DNA of 55,934 nucleotides. It comes from Jeotgalicoccus sp036782755. Lineage in GTDB: Bacteria; Bacillota; Bacilli; Staphylococcales; Salinicoccaceae. Shown here one piece after another: positions 41,620 to 49,851 of the stretch. The stretch spans positions 1 through 55,934 of the forward strand of contig DAIPYL010000006.1 of the NCBI GenBank assembly GCA_036782755.1, read 5' to 3'. The notes under the pieces were generated by a model. It did not search any database. It was not told where the DNA came from and saw nothing but the letters and a program-made list of their open reading frames with translations. Position 1 is the first letter of the stretch, and each line of letters starts with the position of its first letter. The translations under genes were made by a program, and so were the position numbers.

Positions 41620-43473
41620 TTACGGTTTAAATTTTATTAATCTCATCGCGTTGAGTATAACAATCAGGACACTCGCTTCATGGGCAAACATTCCAATCGC
41701 CAGGTTAACGCCGCCCATCAAAACACCGACAAGAAGTAACGCTACTGTAACGAGTGCAATAATGATGTTCTGCTTCATGTTGCGCATCGTTCCTTTAGAT
41801 AACGACAGTGCGTGTGCATACTGCGACAGTTTATCCGCCATCAGCACTACGTCCGCTGTTTCCATCGAAATATCCGTGCCGCCTTTACCCATCGCAAGTC
41901 CAACATCTGCGGTTGCAATAGCTGGTGCATCGTTAATACCGTCTCCTGCCATAGAGATTATTCTGCCTTCCTCTTTAAGGCGTTTCACGTGCGTTACTTT
42001 ATCTTCCGGCAGCAGTTCCGCATGGACCTCATCAATGCCGAGTTCGGCTGCGACTGCTGCAGCTGTATGACGGTTATCACCTGTCAGCATAACGATGTGT
42101 TTAATGCCGTTGTCACGCATCGTTTCCAGAGCTTCTTTTGCATCATCCCGGATTTTATCGGCAATAGATATTACCGCTGCAAGCTTCGAATCTATCGCTG
42201 CAAATACTGCAGTGTTTCCTTTCTTTTCCCGTTCAAGTGCATAAGCCTCAATATTGTCCGGTATATCAATACCGTTTTCCAATAACATCTTTCTGTTTCC
42301 TGCAATAATTGAATGATTATTTATATCTCCTTCGATACCTCGTCCCTTAACTCCGGATGCCTGCTGCATTGTATAAGCTGAAAGATCTGCCGTTTTCTCT
42401 GCATACTCAACTACAGCTCTCCCGAGGTGATGTTCCGATGCAGTTTCAAGCTTCCCTATCAAACCGGTAAGTTCGATCTCGTCTCCTTCAAACACTTTAA
42501 AGTCCGTAACTTCCGGACGACCTTTCGTTAATGTACCTGTTTTATCAAAAACCAGTGTATCGACTTTGGACAGTTTCTCAATAACTTCTCCGCCTTTAAT
42601 AAGCGAGCCGTTTTTTGCACCGTTTCCGATGCCGGCCACGTTTGAAACCGGTGCGCCGATAACCAGAGCTCCCGGACATGCGATAACAAGAAATGTAATT
42701 GCAAGATGAAGGTCTCTCGTAATGAACCAGACGATTACCGACAGTACTAAAACTCCGGGAGTGTAGTACTGTGCAAATCTGTCGAGAAATCGTTCTGCAT
42801 TTGACTTACTGTCCTGAGCTTCTTCAACAAGTTCTATAATTTTAGAAAACGTCGTATCGTCTCCTACTTTTTCCGCTTCCATTTCCAAATATCCGGAATC
42901 CAGAATTGTTCCGCTCAGAACCTGATCACCGTTAATTTTTAATACTGGCACCGATTCCCCGCTGACAGCAGCTTCATTGACCTCTGCTTCACCGCTCAAT
43001 ACTTTACCATCTACAGGAATCATTCCCCCCGGCAGTATCGCTATTCTGCTGCCGACTTCCACATCATCTACATCAATGACTTTCCGGCTGCCGTCTGCAA
43101 GTATTAAATTAGCCTCCTGCGGTGCCATCTCTGTCAGTTCCTTAATTGAAGTACGGGTTCTTTCAAGCGTTCTCGCTTCCAAGTAACTCCCGAACAGGAA
43201 TAAAAATGTAACAATGGATGACTCAACATATTCACCGATAAACAACGCCCCTATAACGGCGATGGTTACCAGCAGTTCAATGCTGAAAAGTTTCATCCGA
43301 ACCGCCTGATATGCCTTAATACCAATTGGCAGCATAGCGATAATTGTGGCTCCGATTAATGCAGCGTTTCCTGCATCAGTATAGCCGGAGAATCTTAATA
43401 TAAGACCCGCTGCTATTAAAATAAATGCAATAAGAGTAATTTTATTTTCCTGTTTAAATATAAACCTAATCAT
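41620..43473 (-). CDS. P1B-type heavy-metal ATPase with variant CPG motif
   Basis: A 617-residue metal-efflux ATPase with no N-terminal HMA domain. It shows the actuator loop AAVSGESVPV, phosphorylation site FDKTGTLTKG (Asp about 314), MLTGDN and MAGDGINDAPA. The membrane metal motif reads ACPGAL where most relatives have CPC or SPC. The nucleotide-domain motif reads SEHHLG in place of SEHPL. The last helix has AHEAS, like the HEGxT/S of the P1B-4 class. The metal is open: Cu, Zn, Cd, Co or Fe(II). A Crp/Fnr gene lies upstream and an FNR-type site precedes it. Confidence 0.9.
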   Translation of the reverse strand: MIRFIFKQENKITLIAFILIAAGLILRFSGYTDAGNAALIGATIIAMLPIGIKAYQAVRMKLFSIELLVTIAVIGALFIGEYVESSIVTFLFLFGSYLEARTLERTRTSIKELTEMAPQEANLILADGSRKVIDVDDVEVGSRIAILPGGMIPVDGKVLSGEAEVNEAAVSGESVPVLKINGDQVLSGTILDSGYLEMEAEKVGDDTTFSKIIELVEEAQDSKSNAERFLDRFAQYYTPGVLVLSVIVWFITRDLHLAITFLVIACPGALVIGAPVSNVAGIGNGAKNGSLIKGGEVIEKLSKVDTLVFDKTGTLTKGRPEVTDFKVFEGDEIELTGLIGKLETASEHHLGRAVVEYAEKTADLSAYTMQQASGVKGRGIEGDINNHSIIAGNRKMLLENGIDIPDNIEAYALEREKKGNTAVFAAIDSKLAAVISIADKIRDDAKEALETMRDNGIKHIVMLTGDNRHTAAAVAAELGIDEVHAELLPEDKVTHVKRLKEEGRIISMAGDGINDAPAIATADVGLAMGKGGTDISMETADVVLMADKLSQYAHALSLSKGTMRNMKQNIIIALVTVALLLVGVLMGGVNLAIGMFAHEASVLIVILNAMRLIKFKP

Positions 43474-43525
43474 TGTAGATCTCCTTCCTTCTTAAAAAAT
43501 GTTTTCCGGTGTATCTTCATTTATA

Positions 43526-43567
43526 ATGTTACAGTCTTTCGTCCATATAGAAATTGACCGTGGTCAA
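43526..43567 (-). promoter_or_regulatory. Promoter and FNR-type site of the P-type ATPase gene
   Basis: TTGACCACGGTCAA (minus strand, 43567-43554), then 22 bases, then TAACAT (43531-43526) as -10. This is the same -41.5 geometry as before the HMA gene, and 18 of 23 bases are shared between the two extended sites. Confidence 0.65.
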
Positions 43568-43576
43568 GAATACAAA

Positions 43577-43602
43577 AAAAGTTCCCGGAAACGGGAACTT
43601 TT
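43577..43602 (-). terminator. Terminator of the Crp/Fnr gene
   Basis: AAAAGTTCCCG-GAAA-CGGGAACTTTT followed on the minus strand by TTTGTA. It separates the regulator transcript from the ATPase promoter. Confidence 0.8.
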
Positions 43603-43618
43603 AAGCTCTTATAATTTA

Positions 43619-44260
43619 CTATAGAATATCGTAGGTCTTATTATTAATTTTCTTAATGATACCCTCATTTTCCAGCTTCTTGAACGTTCTTGTCAGTGTC
43701 TCCGGCTGCATGCTCAGATATGAAGCAAGATTCTTTTTTGTCATAGTTAATATGAGTTTATCGTTCTTTGTATGTGTACGAATGTATTCAATCAATTTTT
43801 CTCTGCTGTTTAACAGTGAAATATTAGTAGTCAGAGATTCTGAATCATTCAGTCTTTCTGCAAAGCTTTCAATGATTTTAATACTGATATCGGGGTATTT
43901 CTGCATCAGTCCGTAAATATCCTCGCGGTTAATGCGGCAGACTTCTGCATCTTCCAGCACTTCAGCATAGGACTTGCTCTCTTCATCGGCACTGAACAAT
44001 GAAAGTTCTCCGGTAAAGTCACTGTGACTCAGCACTCTGATTAACTGTTCCTCGCCATTGTCATTTAAACGGTAGATTCTCACCTTGCCTTTATGTATGA
44101 CAAATAATGAAGAAGACCGGTCACCGGCCATAAAAAGATACTCGCCTTTTTTCATGTTCTGATGATTAATTCTCTGAAACACTTCTTCCAGTTCATCCAT
44201 TTCAAGGTGGCTGAAAATCGGAACTCTGCTGACGCACCGTTCATGTCCCTGTAATTCCAT
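43619..44260 (-). CDS. Crp/Fnr-family transcriptional regulator
   Basis: A 213-residue regulator: cyclic-nucleotide-binding-like beta-roll (about 15-125, KKGEYLFMAGDRSSSLFVIHKGKVRIY, DFTGELSLF) and a C-terminal HTH (KLILTMTKKNLASYLSMQPETLTRTFKKLENEGII, landmarks 168-203). Only two cysteines are present (about 9 and 109), too few for an FNR [4Fe-4S] cluster, so a thiol switch or direct metal sensing is possible. Two FNR-type sites precede the neighbouring ATPase and HMA genes. No matching site was seen before this gene itself. Confidence 0.88.
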   Translation of the reverse strand: MELQGHERCVSRVPIFSHLEMDELEEVFQRINHQNMKKGEYLFMAGDRSSSLFVIHKGKVRIYRLNDNGEEQLIRVLSHSDFTGELSLFSADEESKSYAEVLEDAEVCRINREDIYGLMQKYPDISIKIIESFAERLNDSESLTTNISLLNSREKLIEYIRTHTKNDKLILTMTKKNLASYLSMQPETLTRTFKKLENEGIIKKINNKTYDIL

Positions 44261-44382
44261 GTTACTTCCCCTCCAAAGTGATTAATCTCGTTGCTACGAT
44301 TATATCACGAGCAAATTTATAATATATAAATGTAAAATTCATGTTAAAATTGATGCTGATTACGTGAAGATTGGGGATACTT

Positions 44383-44955
44383 ATGGCAAAACTCTACTAT
44401 CGCTACGGTACAATGCAAAGTAACAAGAGCAACCAGATTATTACAACACATCATCAATATACGACTCAGGGGAAACGCTGCCTGGCTTACACAACACCGA
44501 TTGATTCAAGAAGCGGACATAAAAAAATTAAGTCCAGAGTCGGTCTTGAACTTGACGCTGAATATATAACAGATGATATTTTCGTCAGAGTAAAACAGGA
44601 ACACGATAAAGAAAAAGTATATGCTGTTCTCGTCGATGAAGCACAATTCTTATCGAAGAAAGATATTCATAATTTAAGTGATATTCCGGACCTTCTCGGT
44701 ATTCCTGTAATTGCTTTCGGCTTAAAAACGGATTTCAGAAATGAACTGTTCGAAGGCAGCCGTATTTTACTTGAACTTGCTGATGCTATCGATGAACTGA
44801 AAACAGTTTGCCAGTACTGCAATAAAAAAGCGACGCTTAATATGAGACTCCGTAACGGCGTTCCGATTAACGTTGGAGAATCTATACAGATCGGCGACGA
44901 GGAATACGTTCCCGTATGCCGCAAATGCTATAAAGAACGTCTGGAACTGGTATAG
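44383..44955 (+). CDS. tdk: Thymidine kinase with an altered P-loop
   Basis: A 190-residue type II thymidine kinase of the E. coli-like sequence group (LYYRYGTM..., YTTPIDSRSGHKKIKSRVGL). It salvages thymidine to TMP. The base Glu in VLVDEAQFL and the zinc cysteines C-x-x-C (CQYC, CRKC) are present. The Walker A reads GTMQSNKSN: the Gly normally before the Lys is Asn. This may weaken ATP binding. The start at 44383 follows TTGGGGAT. It is a single gene with a terminator. Confidence 0.85.
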   Translation: MAKLYYRYGTMQSNKSNQIITTHHQYTTQGKRCLAYTTPIDSRSGHKKIKSRVGLELDAEYITDDIFVRVKQEHDKEKVYAVLVDEAQFLSKKDIHNLSDIPDLLGIPVIAFGLKTDFRNELFEGSRILLELADAIDELKTVCQYCNKKATLNMRLRNGVPINVGESIQIGDEEYVPVCRKCYKERLELV

Positions 44956-44976
44956 TGAAATTATATATGACAACTG

Positions 44977-45002
44977 ACACAGGAATCTTAAGGTTTCTGT
45001 GT
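44977..45002 (+). terminator. Terminator of tdk
   Basis: ACACAGGAA pairs with TTTCTGTGT (one G-U pair) and continues into TTTTTTT. Confidence 0.8.
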
Positions 45003-45018
45003 TTTTTTAGCACGTAAA

Positions 45019-45034
45019 TGTTTCCCGTGAAACT
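45019..45034. promoter_or_regulatory. Candidate parS (ParB/Spo0J) site
   Basis: TGTTTCCCGTGAAACT matches the parS consensus TGTTTCACGTGAAACA in 14 of 16 bases, with perfect GTTTC/GAAAC arms. It lies 30 bases before the ammonia-lyase gene. Confidence 0.4.
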
Positions 45035-45063
45035 AAAACACTTTTCTATCAAGGAGGATATCT

Positions 45064-46257
45064 ATGAAGATTACCAATAATGTTTTTAAAAGCACTTCTT
45101 TTGAAAATCCGCTTTTTAATAACTTCTCTGCAGATGTACTGACTGAAATTTTAAACTTTCACCAAACAGTACCCGGATATAAAGAAACACCCCTTTACAG
45201 TTTAAATGACTTCAGCAGCAGTACCGGCATTGGCAATGTTTATATTAAAGATGAATCACATCGTTTTGGTTTAAATGCATTTAAAGGACTGGGCAGTATT
45301 TATTCTGCTGCAGGGTATTTAAAAGAACGTCACAGCATTGAATTTTCAACTCTCGATGAACTGCTTGCTCAGCTGCAAGATAAAACACCAGAAACTTTTG
45401 TTACTGCAACTGACGGGAATCACGGTAAGGGAATTGCCTGGGCTGCACAGTTGCTTAAGCAGCGGGCACTTGTTTATATGCCTAAAAATACAAGAGAATC
45501 ACGCGTCGAAGCAATTGAAGCATTAGGCGGTGAAGTGACTGTTACCGAGCTGAATTACGATGATACTGTCCGTTATGCAAGCAATATAGCGCATGAAAAT
45601 AACTGGCAGCTTATGCAGGACACTTCATGGGATGGTTATGAGGATATTCCTTTAAAAATAATGCAGGGGTATTCAGCGATTATTTCGGAAATCAGAGTTC
45701 AGCTTAAAGACGACTTTAACGAACTGACACATGTATTTCTGCAGGCAGGTGTCGGCTCATTCGCAGGTGCCATGGCAGCTTCACTAATTCAATCTATGGA
45801 TCATACAAATATTAAAATAGTGATTGTCGAACCGGATAATGCTTCTTGTTTATATAAATCTGCAGAACATACCAGCGGTAAACCGCAGAACGTCGGCGGT
45901 GACCTTCAAACTATAATGGCAGGATTATCTTGCGGAGAACCCAGTACACAGGGCTGGAGTATTTTAAAAGATTCAGCGGAAGCCTTCATACATTGCGGTG
46001 ATGAGATCAGCCAAAAAGGTATGAGAAAACTTGGTTATCCGGCCGGCAAAGATGAGAAAATTATATCCGGAGAATCCGGCAGTGTGACCATTGGAACTTT
46101 ACATGAAATCATGACAAATAATGATTTGAAAAATGTAAAAGAACAGCTTGGATTAAATAAAAAATCACGTGTTCTTCTAATCAATACCGAAGGTGATACA
46201 GATCCGGAAAACTACGAGAGAGTAATGAATGATTGTCATGGCATAAATGAAAAATAA
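45064..46257 (+). CDS. dpaL: Diaminopropionate ammonia-lyase
   Basis: A PLP enzyme of fold type II that converts 2,3-diaminopropionate to pyruvate and two ammonia. The 397-residue protein shows the PLP lysine in FGLNAFKGLGSIY (residue about 74), TATDGNHGKGIAWAA with the catalytic Asp, DTSWDGYEDIP with the second Asp, and ISGESGSVTIG phosphate region. It is the YgeX/DpaL group. No diaminopropionate-making gene is adjacent, so it may detoxify or use imported compound. Ribosome site AAGGAGGAT. Confidence 0.9.
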   Translation: MKITNNVFKSTSFENPLFNNFSADVLTEILNFHQTVPGYKETPLYSLNDFSSSTGIGNVYIKDESHRFGLNAFKGLGSIYSAAGYLKERHSIEFSTLDELLAQLQDKTPETFVTATDGNHGKGIAWAAQLLKQRALVYMPKNTRESRVEAIEALGGEVTVTELNYDDTVRYASNIAHENNWQLMQDTSWDGYEDIPLKIMQGYSAIISEIRVQLKDDFNELTHVFLQAGVGSFAGAMAASLIQSMDHTNIKIVIVEPDNASCLYKSAEHTSGKPQNVGGDLQTIMAGLSCGEPSTQGWSILKDSAEAFIHCGDEISQKGMRKLGYPAGKDEKIISGESGSVTIGTLHEIMTNNDLKNVKEQLGLNKKSRVLLINTEGDTDPENYERVMNDCHGINEK

Positions 46258-46296
46258 CGCTGTGCATCACTGCTCAAATCCCTTAACAACAAAGGA

Positions 46297-46333
46297 AAAA
46301 CAAGGAGTAACGCTATGCGTTACTCCTTGTTTT
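46297..46333. terminator. Bidirectional terminator with TAACGC/GCGTTA core
   Basis: AAAACAAGGAGTAACG, CTATG, CGTTACTCCTTGTTTT: a 16-base perfect stem between the ammonia-lyase and the convergent lipoprotein. Its centre is TAACGC-TAT-GCGTTA (46308-46322). Confidence 0.85.
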
Positions 46334-46361
46334 ATAATATTAACACCGCTATTGTAACGCT

Positions 46362-47126
46362 CTATCTTTCAGTTAATGTTACCTCTGGAATATATCTCAA
46401 CTCAACAACATCACCATCTTCAAATGACATCGTAAACTCAGTCATGCCCCCATATTCTGCACTGCCCAGGGTATGTCTCGATTTATTAAAATCGGGGTGT
46501 GCTGTCACTTCCAGTGATCCTGTTTCTTCAGTTTCAGGAAGACTGACATCATATACACCTGCAGGGAAATCTTCACCAACTACCCACTGACCGGAGAAAA
46601 TAGTTTCTACAGGTGCCGTTTCATACGGCGTAAAATTCATACTTTCTATATAATCTATTTCAATTGAATAGCCTTCATCTAAAAAAACAGCAAACTGAGT
46701 TACACGTTCTTCTCTGCCTTCTGTTCCGCCATCAATTGTCTCACCGAGAATTCCTCTATCTTCTGCGTCTGTAACATAAACACTCCCATAACCCGAATCG
46801 GCTGTAACAACGTATCTGCCGGGCTCAATATCTTTACCGACGTCATGCACACCTTCATCAAGTGTAACGGCTTCGCCCTGATTCATTAAATGACTGTAAT
46901 CCAGAGTTTCAATTTCTTCAGTTTCACCAGCAGTATCAGTACTTGTTTCGGTGTCGTTTTCTGTGTCCGTCTCAGTATCGCTATCGGCAGTTTCTTCACT
47001 AGTACTCGTGCTGTCTGAACCCAGCCAGCCGTTAATTTCATCAGCAAGCTGATCAAAAGGGTCACTGCACGCGCTTAAGATAATAGAACTAAAAAATAAT
47101 ACAGATAGTAATTTAATTCTTCTCAT
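46362..47126 (-). CDS. Acidic lipoprotein of unknown function
   Basis: A 254-residue lipoprotein. The signal peptide ends in IILSAC (Cys about 20). A Ser/Thr/Asp/Glu-rich linker follows (about 37-70), then a beta-rich part with a duplicated motif: IEPGRYVVTADSGYGSVYV and FPAGVYDVSLPETEETGSLEV. The two share the pattern of polar/PGxY, as in other staphylococcal and bacillary surface lipoproteins with no known role. The start at 47126 follows GGAG by nine bases. Confidence 0.8.
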   Translation of the reverse strand: MRRIKLLSVLFFSSIILSACSDPFDQLADEINGWLGSDSTSTSEETADSDTETDTENDTETSTDTAGETEEIETLDYSHLMNQGEAVTLDEGVHDVGKDIEPGRYVVTADSGYGSVYVTDAEDRGILGETIDGGTEGREERVTQFAVFLDEGYSIEIDYIESMNFTPYETAPVETIFSGQWVVGEDFPAGVYDVSLPETEETGSLEVTAHPDFNKSRHTLGSAEYGGMTEFTMSFEDGDVVELRYIPEVTLTER

Positions 47127-47264
47127 TCTCACTCACTCCATTCACAATTTCGTAACATTTTCTTAAGTATAAAATTTAAGAGCACGAATAGCAAACTGAT
47201 ATATTTTATAACTAATTACTCCTTTCTTTGTTATAATGTTGGAAATTACACAGGAGGCGGTCTT

Positions 47265-48296
47265 ATGATTAAACCCGGTAAATTACAGCGCGGTGATACG
47301 GTTGCACTCATCTCATTATCGAGTGGACTCGCAGGAGAAGAAGATATACGATGGAGAACTGAACAGGGAATCGAACGGCTGGAAAATGTTTTCGGCTTAA
47401 AAGTGAAAGTAATGCCCCATGCTTTGAAGGGCCTTGATTACGTTTATAACCACCCTGAGAAAAGGGCTGAGGATTTAAATGACGCTTTAAGAGATGATTC
47501 TGTTAAGGCCATCATCTGTGCAATCGGCGGCAATGAAACTGTACGTATTCTGCCATTTATAGACACTGAGGCACTTAAAAATAATCCAAAGATATTCACA
47601 GGTTATTCCGATACTACAACGAATCATCTATTCTTTTACAAATATGGCATATCGACTAGTTACGGTCCTGCTCTGTTAACCGATTTTGCTGAGAATATCG
47701 CAATGGATGACTATACTGTCGATTCAATTAAAAAAACATGGTTTTCAGCGGAACCTATAGGCGAGATTAATACCTCTCCGCATATTAGAAAAATCGGGCT
47801 CAGCTGGAATGTTAAAAATAAAAATACCGAACGTCCAAAAGACAATAATCCTGGCTATGAAAGCATCGGAGGTTCTGGTAAAGGCCGCGGACATTTAATC
47901 GGCGGCTGCCTGGAAGTCTTTAACAATTTGCGCGGCACTAAGTATTTTCCTGAATTAAATAATTTTAAAAATGCCATACTGTTCTTTGAAACATCTGAAT
48001 GTTATCTCGACCCCGAAATATTTGAAGATTATTTGCGCGCTATGTCTGTTATCGGCATATTTAAACATATAAACGGTATTGTTATCGGTCGCCCTCAGGA
48101 TGGACGATATTATACTGAATACAAAGAGGCATGGCGGCGTATACTCACTGAAACTGGACGAAGTGACCTGCCGGTGCTGTATAACGCAAGCTTTGGTCAC
48201 AATGAACCGAAATGCATTATTCCATATGGTCTCGAGGCTGAAATAGATACTGACAATCTCACCTTTAAAATATTAGAAAGCGCCGTGACAAACTAA
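47265..48296 (+). CDS. S66-family peptidase (LD-carboxypeptidase/MccF type)
   Basis: A 343-residue serine peptidase. The nucleophile elbow is TGYSDTTTNHLF (Ser about 116), the Glu of the triad lies in FFETSE and the His in the NASFGHNEPKCIIP block. N-terminal LQRGDTVALISLSS is typical. MccF relatives cut the amide of microcin C and related toxic aminoacyl-nucleotides, whereas LdcA relatives trim murein tetrapeptides; the length and motif layout favour the MccF-like group. Ribosome site AGGAGG. Single gene. Confidence 0.87.
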   Translation: MIKPGKLQRGDTVALISLSSGLAGEEDIRWRTEQGIERLENVFGLKVKVMPHALKGLDYVYNHPEKRAEDLNDALRDDSVKAIICAIGGNETVRILPFIDTEALKNNPKIFTGYSDTTTNHLFFYKYGISTSYGPALLTDFAENIAMDDYTVDSIKKTWFSAEPIGEINTSPHIRKIGLSWNVKNKNTERPKDNNPGYESIGGSGKGRGHLIGGCLEVFNNLRGTKYFPELNNFKNAILFFETSECYLDPEIFEDYLRAMSVIGIFKHINGIVIGRPQDGRYYTEYKEAWRRILTETGRSDLPVLYNASFGHNEPKCIIPYGLEAEIDTDNLTFKILESAVTN

Positions 48297-48326
48297 AAAT
48301 CCGAAGAGATATCTCTTCGGATTTTT
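48295..48326. terminator. Bidirectional terminator
   Basis: AAAAATCCGAAGAGAT and its exact complement form an uninterrupted 16-base palindrome between the peptidase and mgtE. Confidence 0.85.
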
Positions 48327-49833
48327 CACATTAAATACGATAAAAATGCTGTTGCAATTCCAAAATAAATTAACAGTGACAATATATCATTAATGNNNNN
48401 NNNNNNNNNNNNNNNNNNNNNNNNNNNNNNNNNNNNNNNNNNNNNNNNNNNNNNNNNNNNNNNNNNNNNNNNNNNNNNNNNNNNNNNNNNNNNNNTAAAA
48501 ATGCTGTTGCAATTCCAAAATAAATTAACAGTGACAATATATCATTAATGGTTGTAATCAATGGACCTGAAGCCACTGCCGGGTCAACATTTAATTTATT
48601 TAAAATAAGCGGTATAACTGTTCCCGCAATTGTTCCTATGATTAAAGTACACAATAATGATACACCTATAACCATTCCTAATATCAGACTGTTCTGCCAC
48701 AGGTAGGCAATGATAAATATAAGCAGTCCGCATGTGAGACCGATATATATACCTACCTTTAACTCTCTTACTAAAAGATTTATAACCTGTTTTGTATTGA
48801 TTTTTTCTTTAGCCAGTCCTCTGATGACTACAGCCAGTGACTGGGTTCCAGTATTACCTGTCATACCTGCGACCATCGGCATAAAGAATGCTAATGCAAC
48901 GACTTCTTCCAGTGTTTCTTCAAAGCTTGCAATAATACTGCCGGAAACGATACCGATAAACAGCAGAAGTATCAGCCAAGCTAATCTTCTTTTTGCTGCA
49001 GTGACAGGCTTGGTATTGAAATCTATTGATTTTCCCGATGCAGAAAACTTTTCAATATCTTCTTCAGCTTCCTGATACACGACATCCAAAATATCGTCAA
49101 TCGTAACAATACCGAGCAGTTTTTCATGTTCATCAACGACTGGAATCGTCACAAAGTCATAACGCTGAATCATTCTTGCTACTTCTTCCTGATCCATTAA
49201 GGCATCAACTTTTAAAATCCTTGTCTGCATAATATCTGCAATTTCCGTCTGCATATCTGCAAGCAGCAGTTCCCGGTAGGATACTATTCCTACAAGTCTT
49301 TTATCGTCATCAATGACATACAGATAGTTTAAGTACTCGGCGAGTTCTGCAAAATGTTTCAATTTATCGACCGCTTCACGAACCGTATAAGATTGATTAA
49401 TCCAAACCATCTGGTTGTTCATTATTCTTCCGGCTGTTTCCGGCGGATAAGCCAAAATATTTTCAATATCGGCAGAGAGCGCTTTATCTAAATATGACAG
49501 CACTTCTGCAGACTTTTCTGCTCCCAGCTGGCTCAGCATGGATACGAGATCATCATTGTTCATCTCAGTCACTGACAGAGAAACTTTTTTCCAGTCCAAG
49601 GTTTTAATTACTGCAAGCTGGTTTTTCCCATCGAGCTCAGACAATAGATCTGCCAGCAGAGGAATTGAAATAAACTCAAGAAATATTTCTTGTTCATCGG
49701 AAGACAGTTTTATAAAAATACGTGTTAAATCATATTTCTGTAAATCTTTTATATTCTCAAAAAATGCTTCCTTGTCCTGTTGCTGAATAGTATATGTAAC
49801 GCTGTGAACAAGCTGATTTAAATTTTGAACCAT
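48326..49833 (-). CDS. mgtE: MgtE-family magnesium transporter, interrupted by an artificial scaffold gap
   Basis: A Mg2+ channel/transporter: MgtE N-domain (about 15-125), two CBS domains (about 130-255) and five C-terminal helices (about 285-450) with AFFMPMVAGMTGNTGTQSLAVVIRGLA. The 3' end is split by 100 N (48396-48495). The 55 bases on each side of the gap are identical (48341-48395 and 48496-48550), so collapsing them restores a full frame ending ...GIATAFLSYLM with the TGA at 48326-48328, about 450 residues. The gene is therefore probably intact. It lies 18 bases after the Xre-DUF1232 gene. No M-box is seen. Confidence 0.88.
48396..48495. other. Assembly gap of 100 N with duplicated flanks
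   Basis: Exactly 100 undetermined bases. A 55-base exact duplication flanks it, which points to overlapping contig ends that were scaffolded without merging, not to missing DNA. Confidence 0.95.
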
Positions 49834-49851
49834 TCTACTCAGTCTCCTCAG

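Noticed and set aside
44261..44382. Autoregulatory FNR-type site before the Crp/Fnr gene.
   Set aside because: Only half-site similarity (TTGATGCTGAT) was found, nearer to tdk than to the regulator start.
48341..48550. The 55-base duplication as a real biological direct repeat.
   Set aside because: It brackets exactly 100 N, and collapsing it restores the mgtE frame, which points to an assembly artefact.
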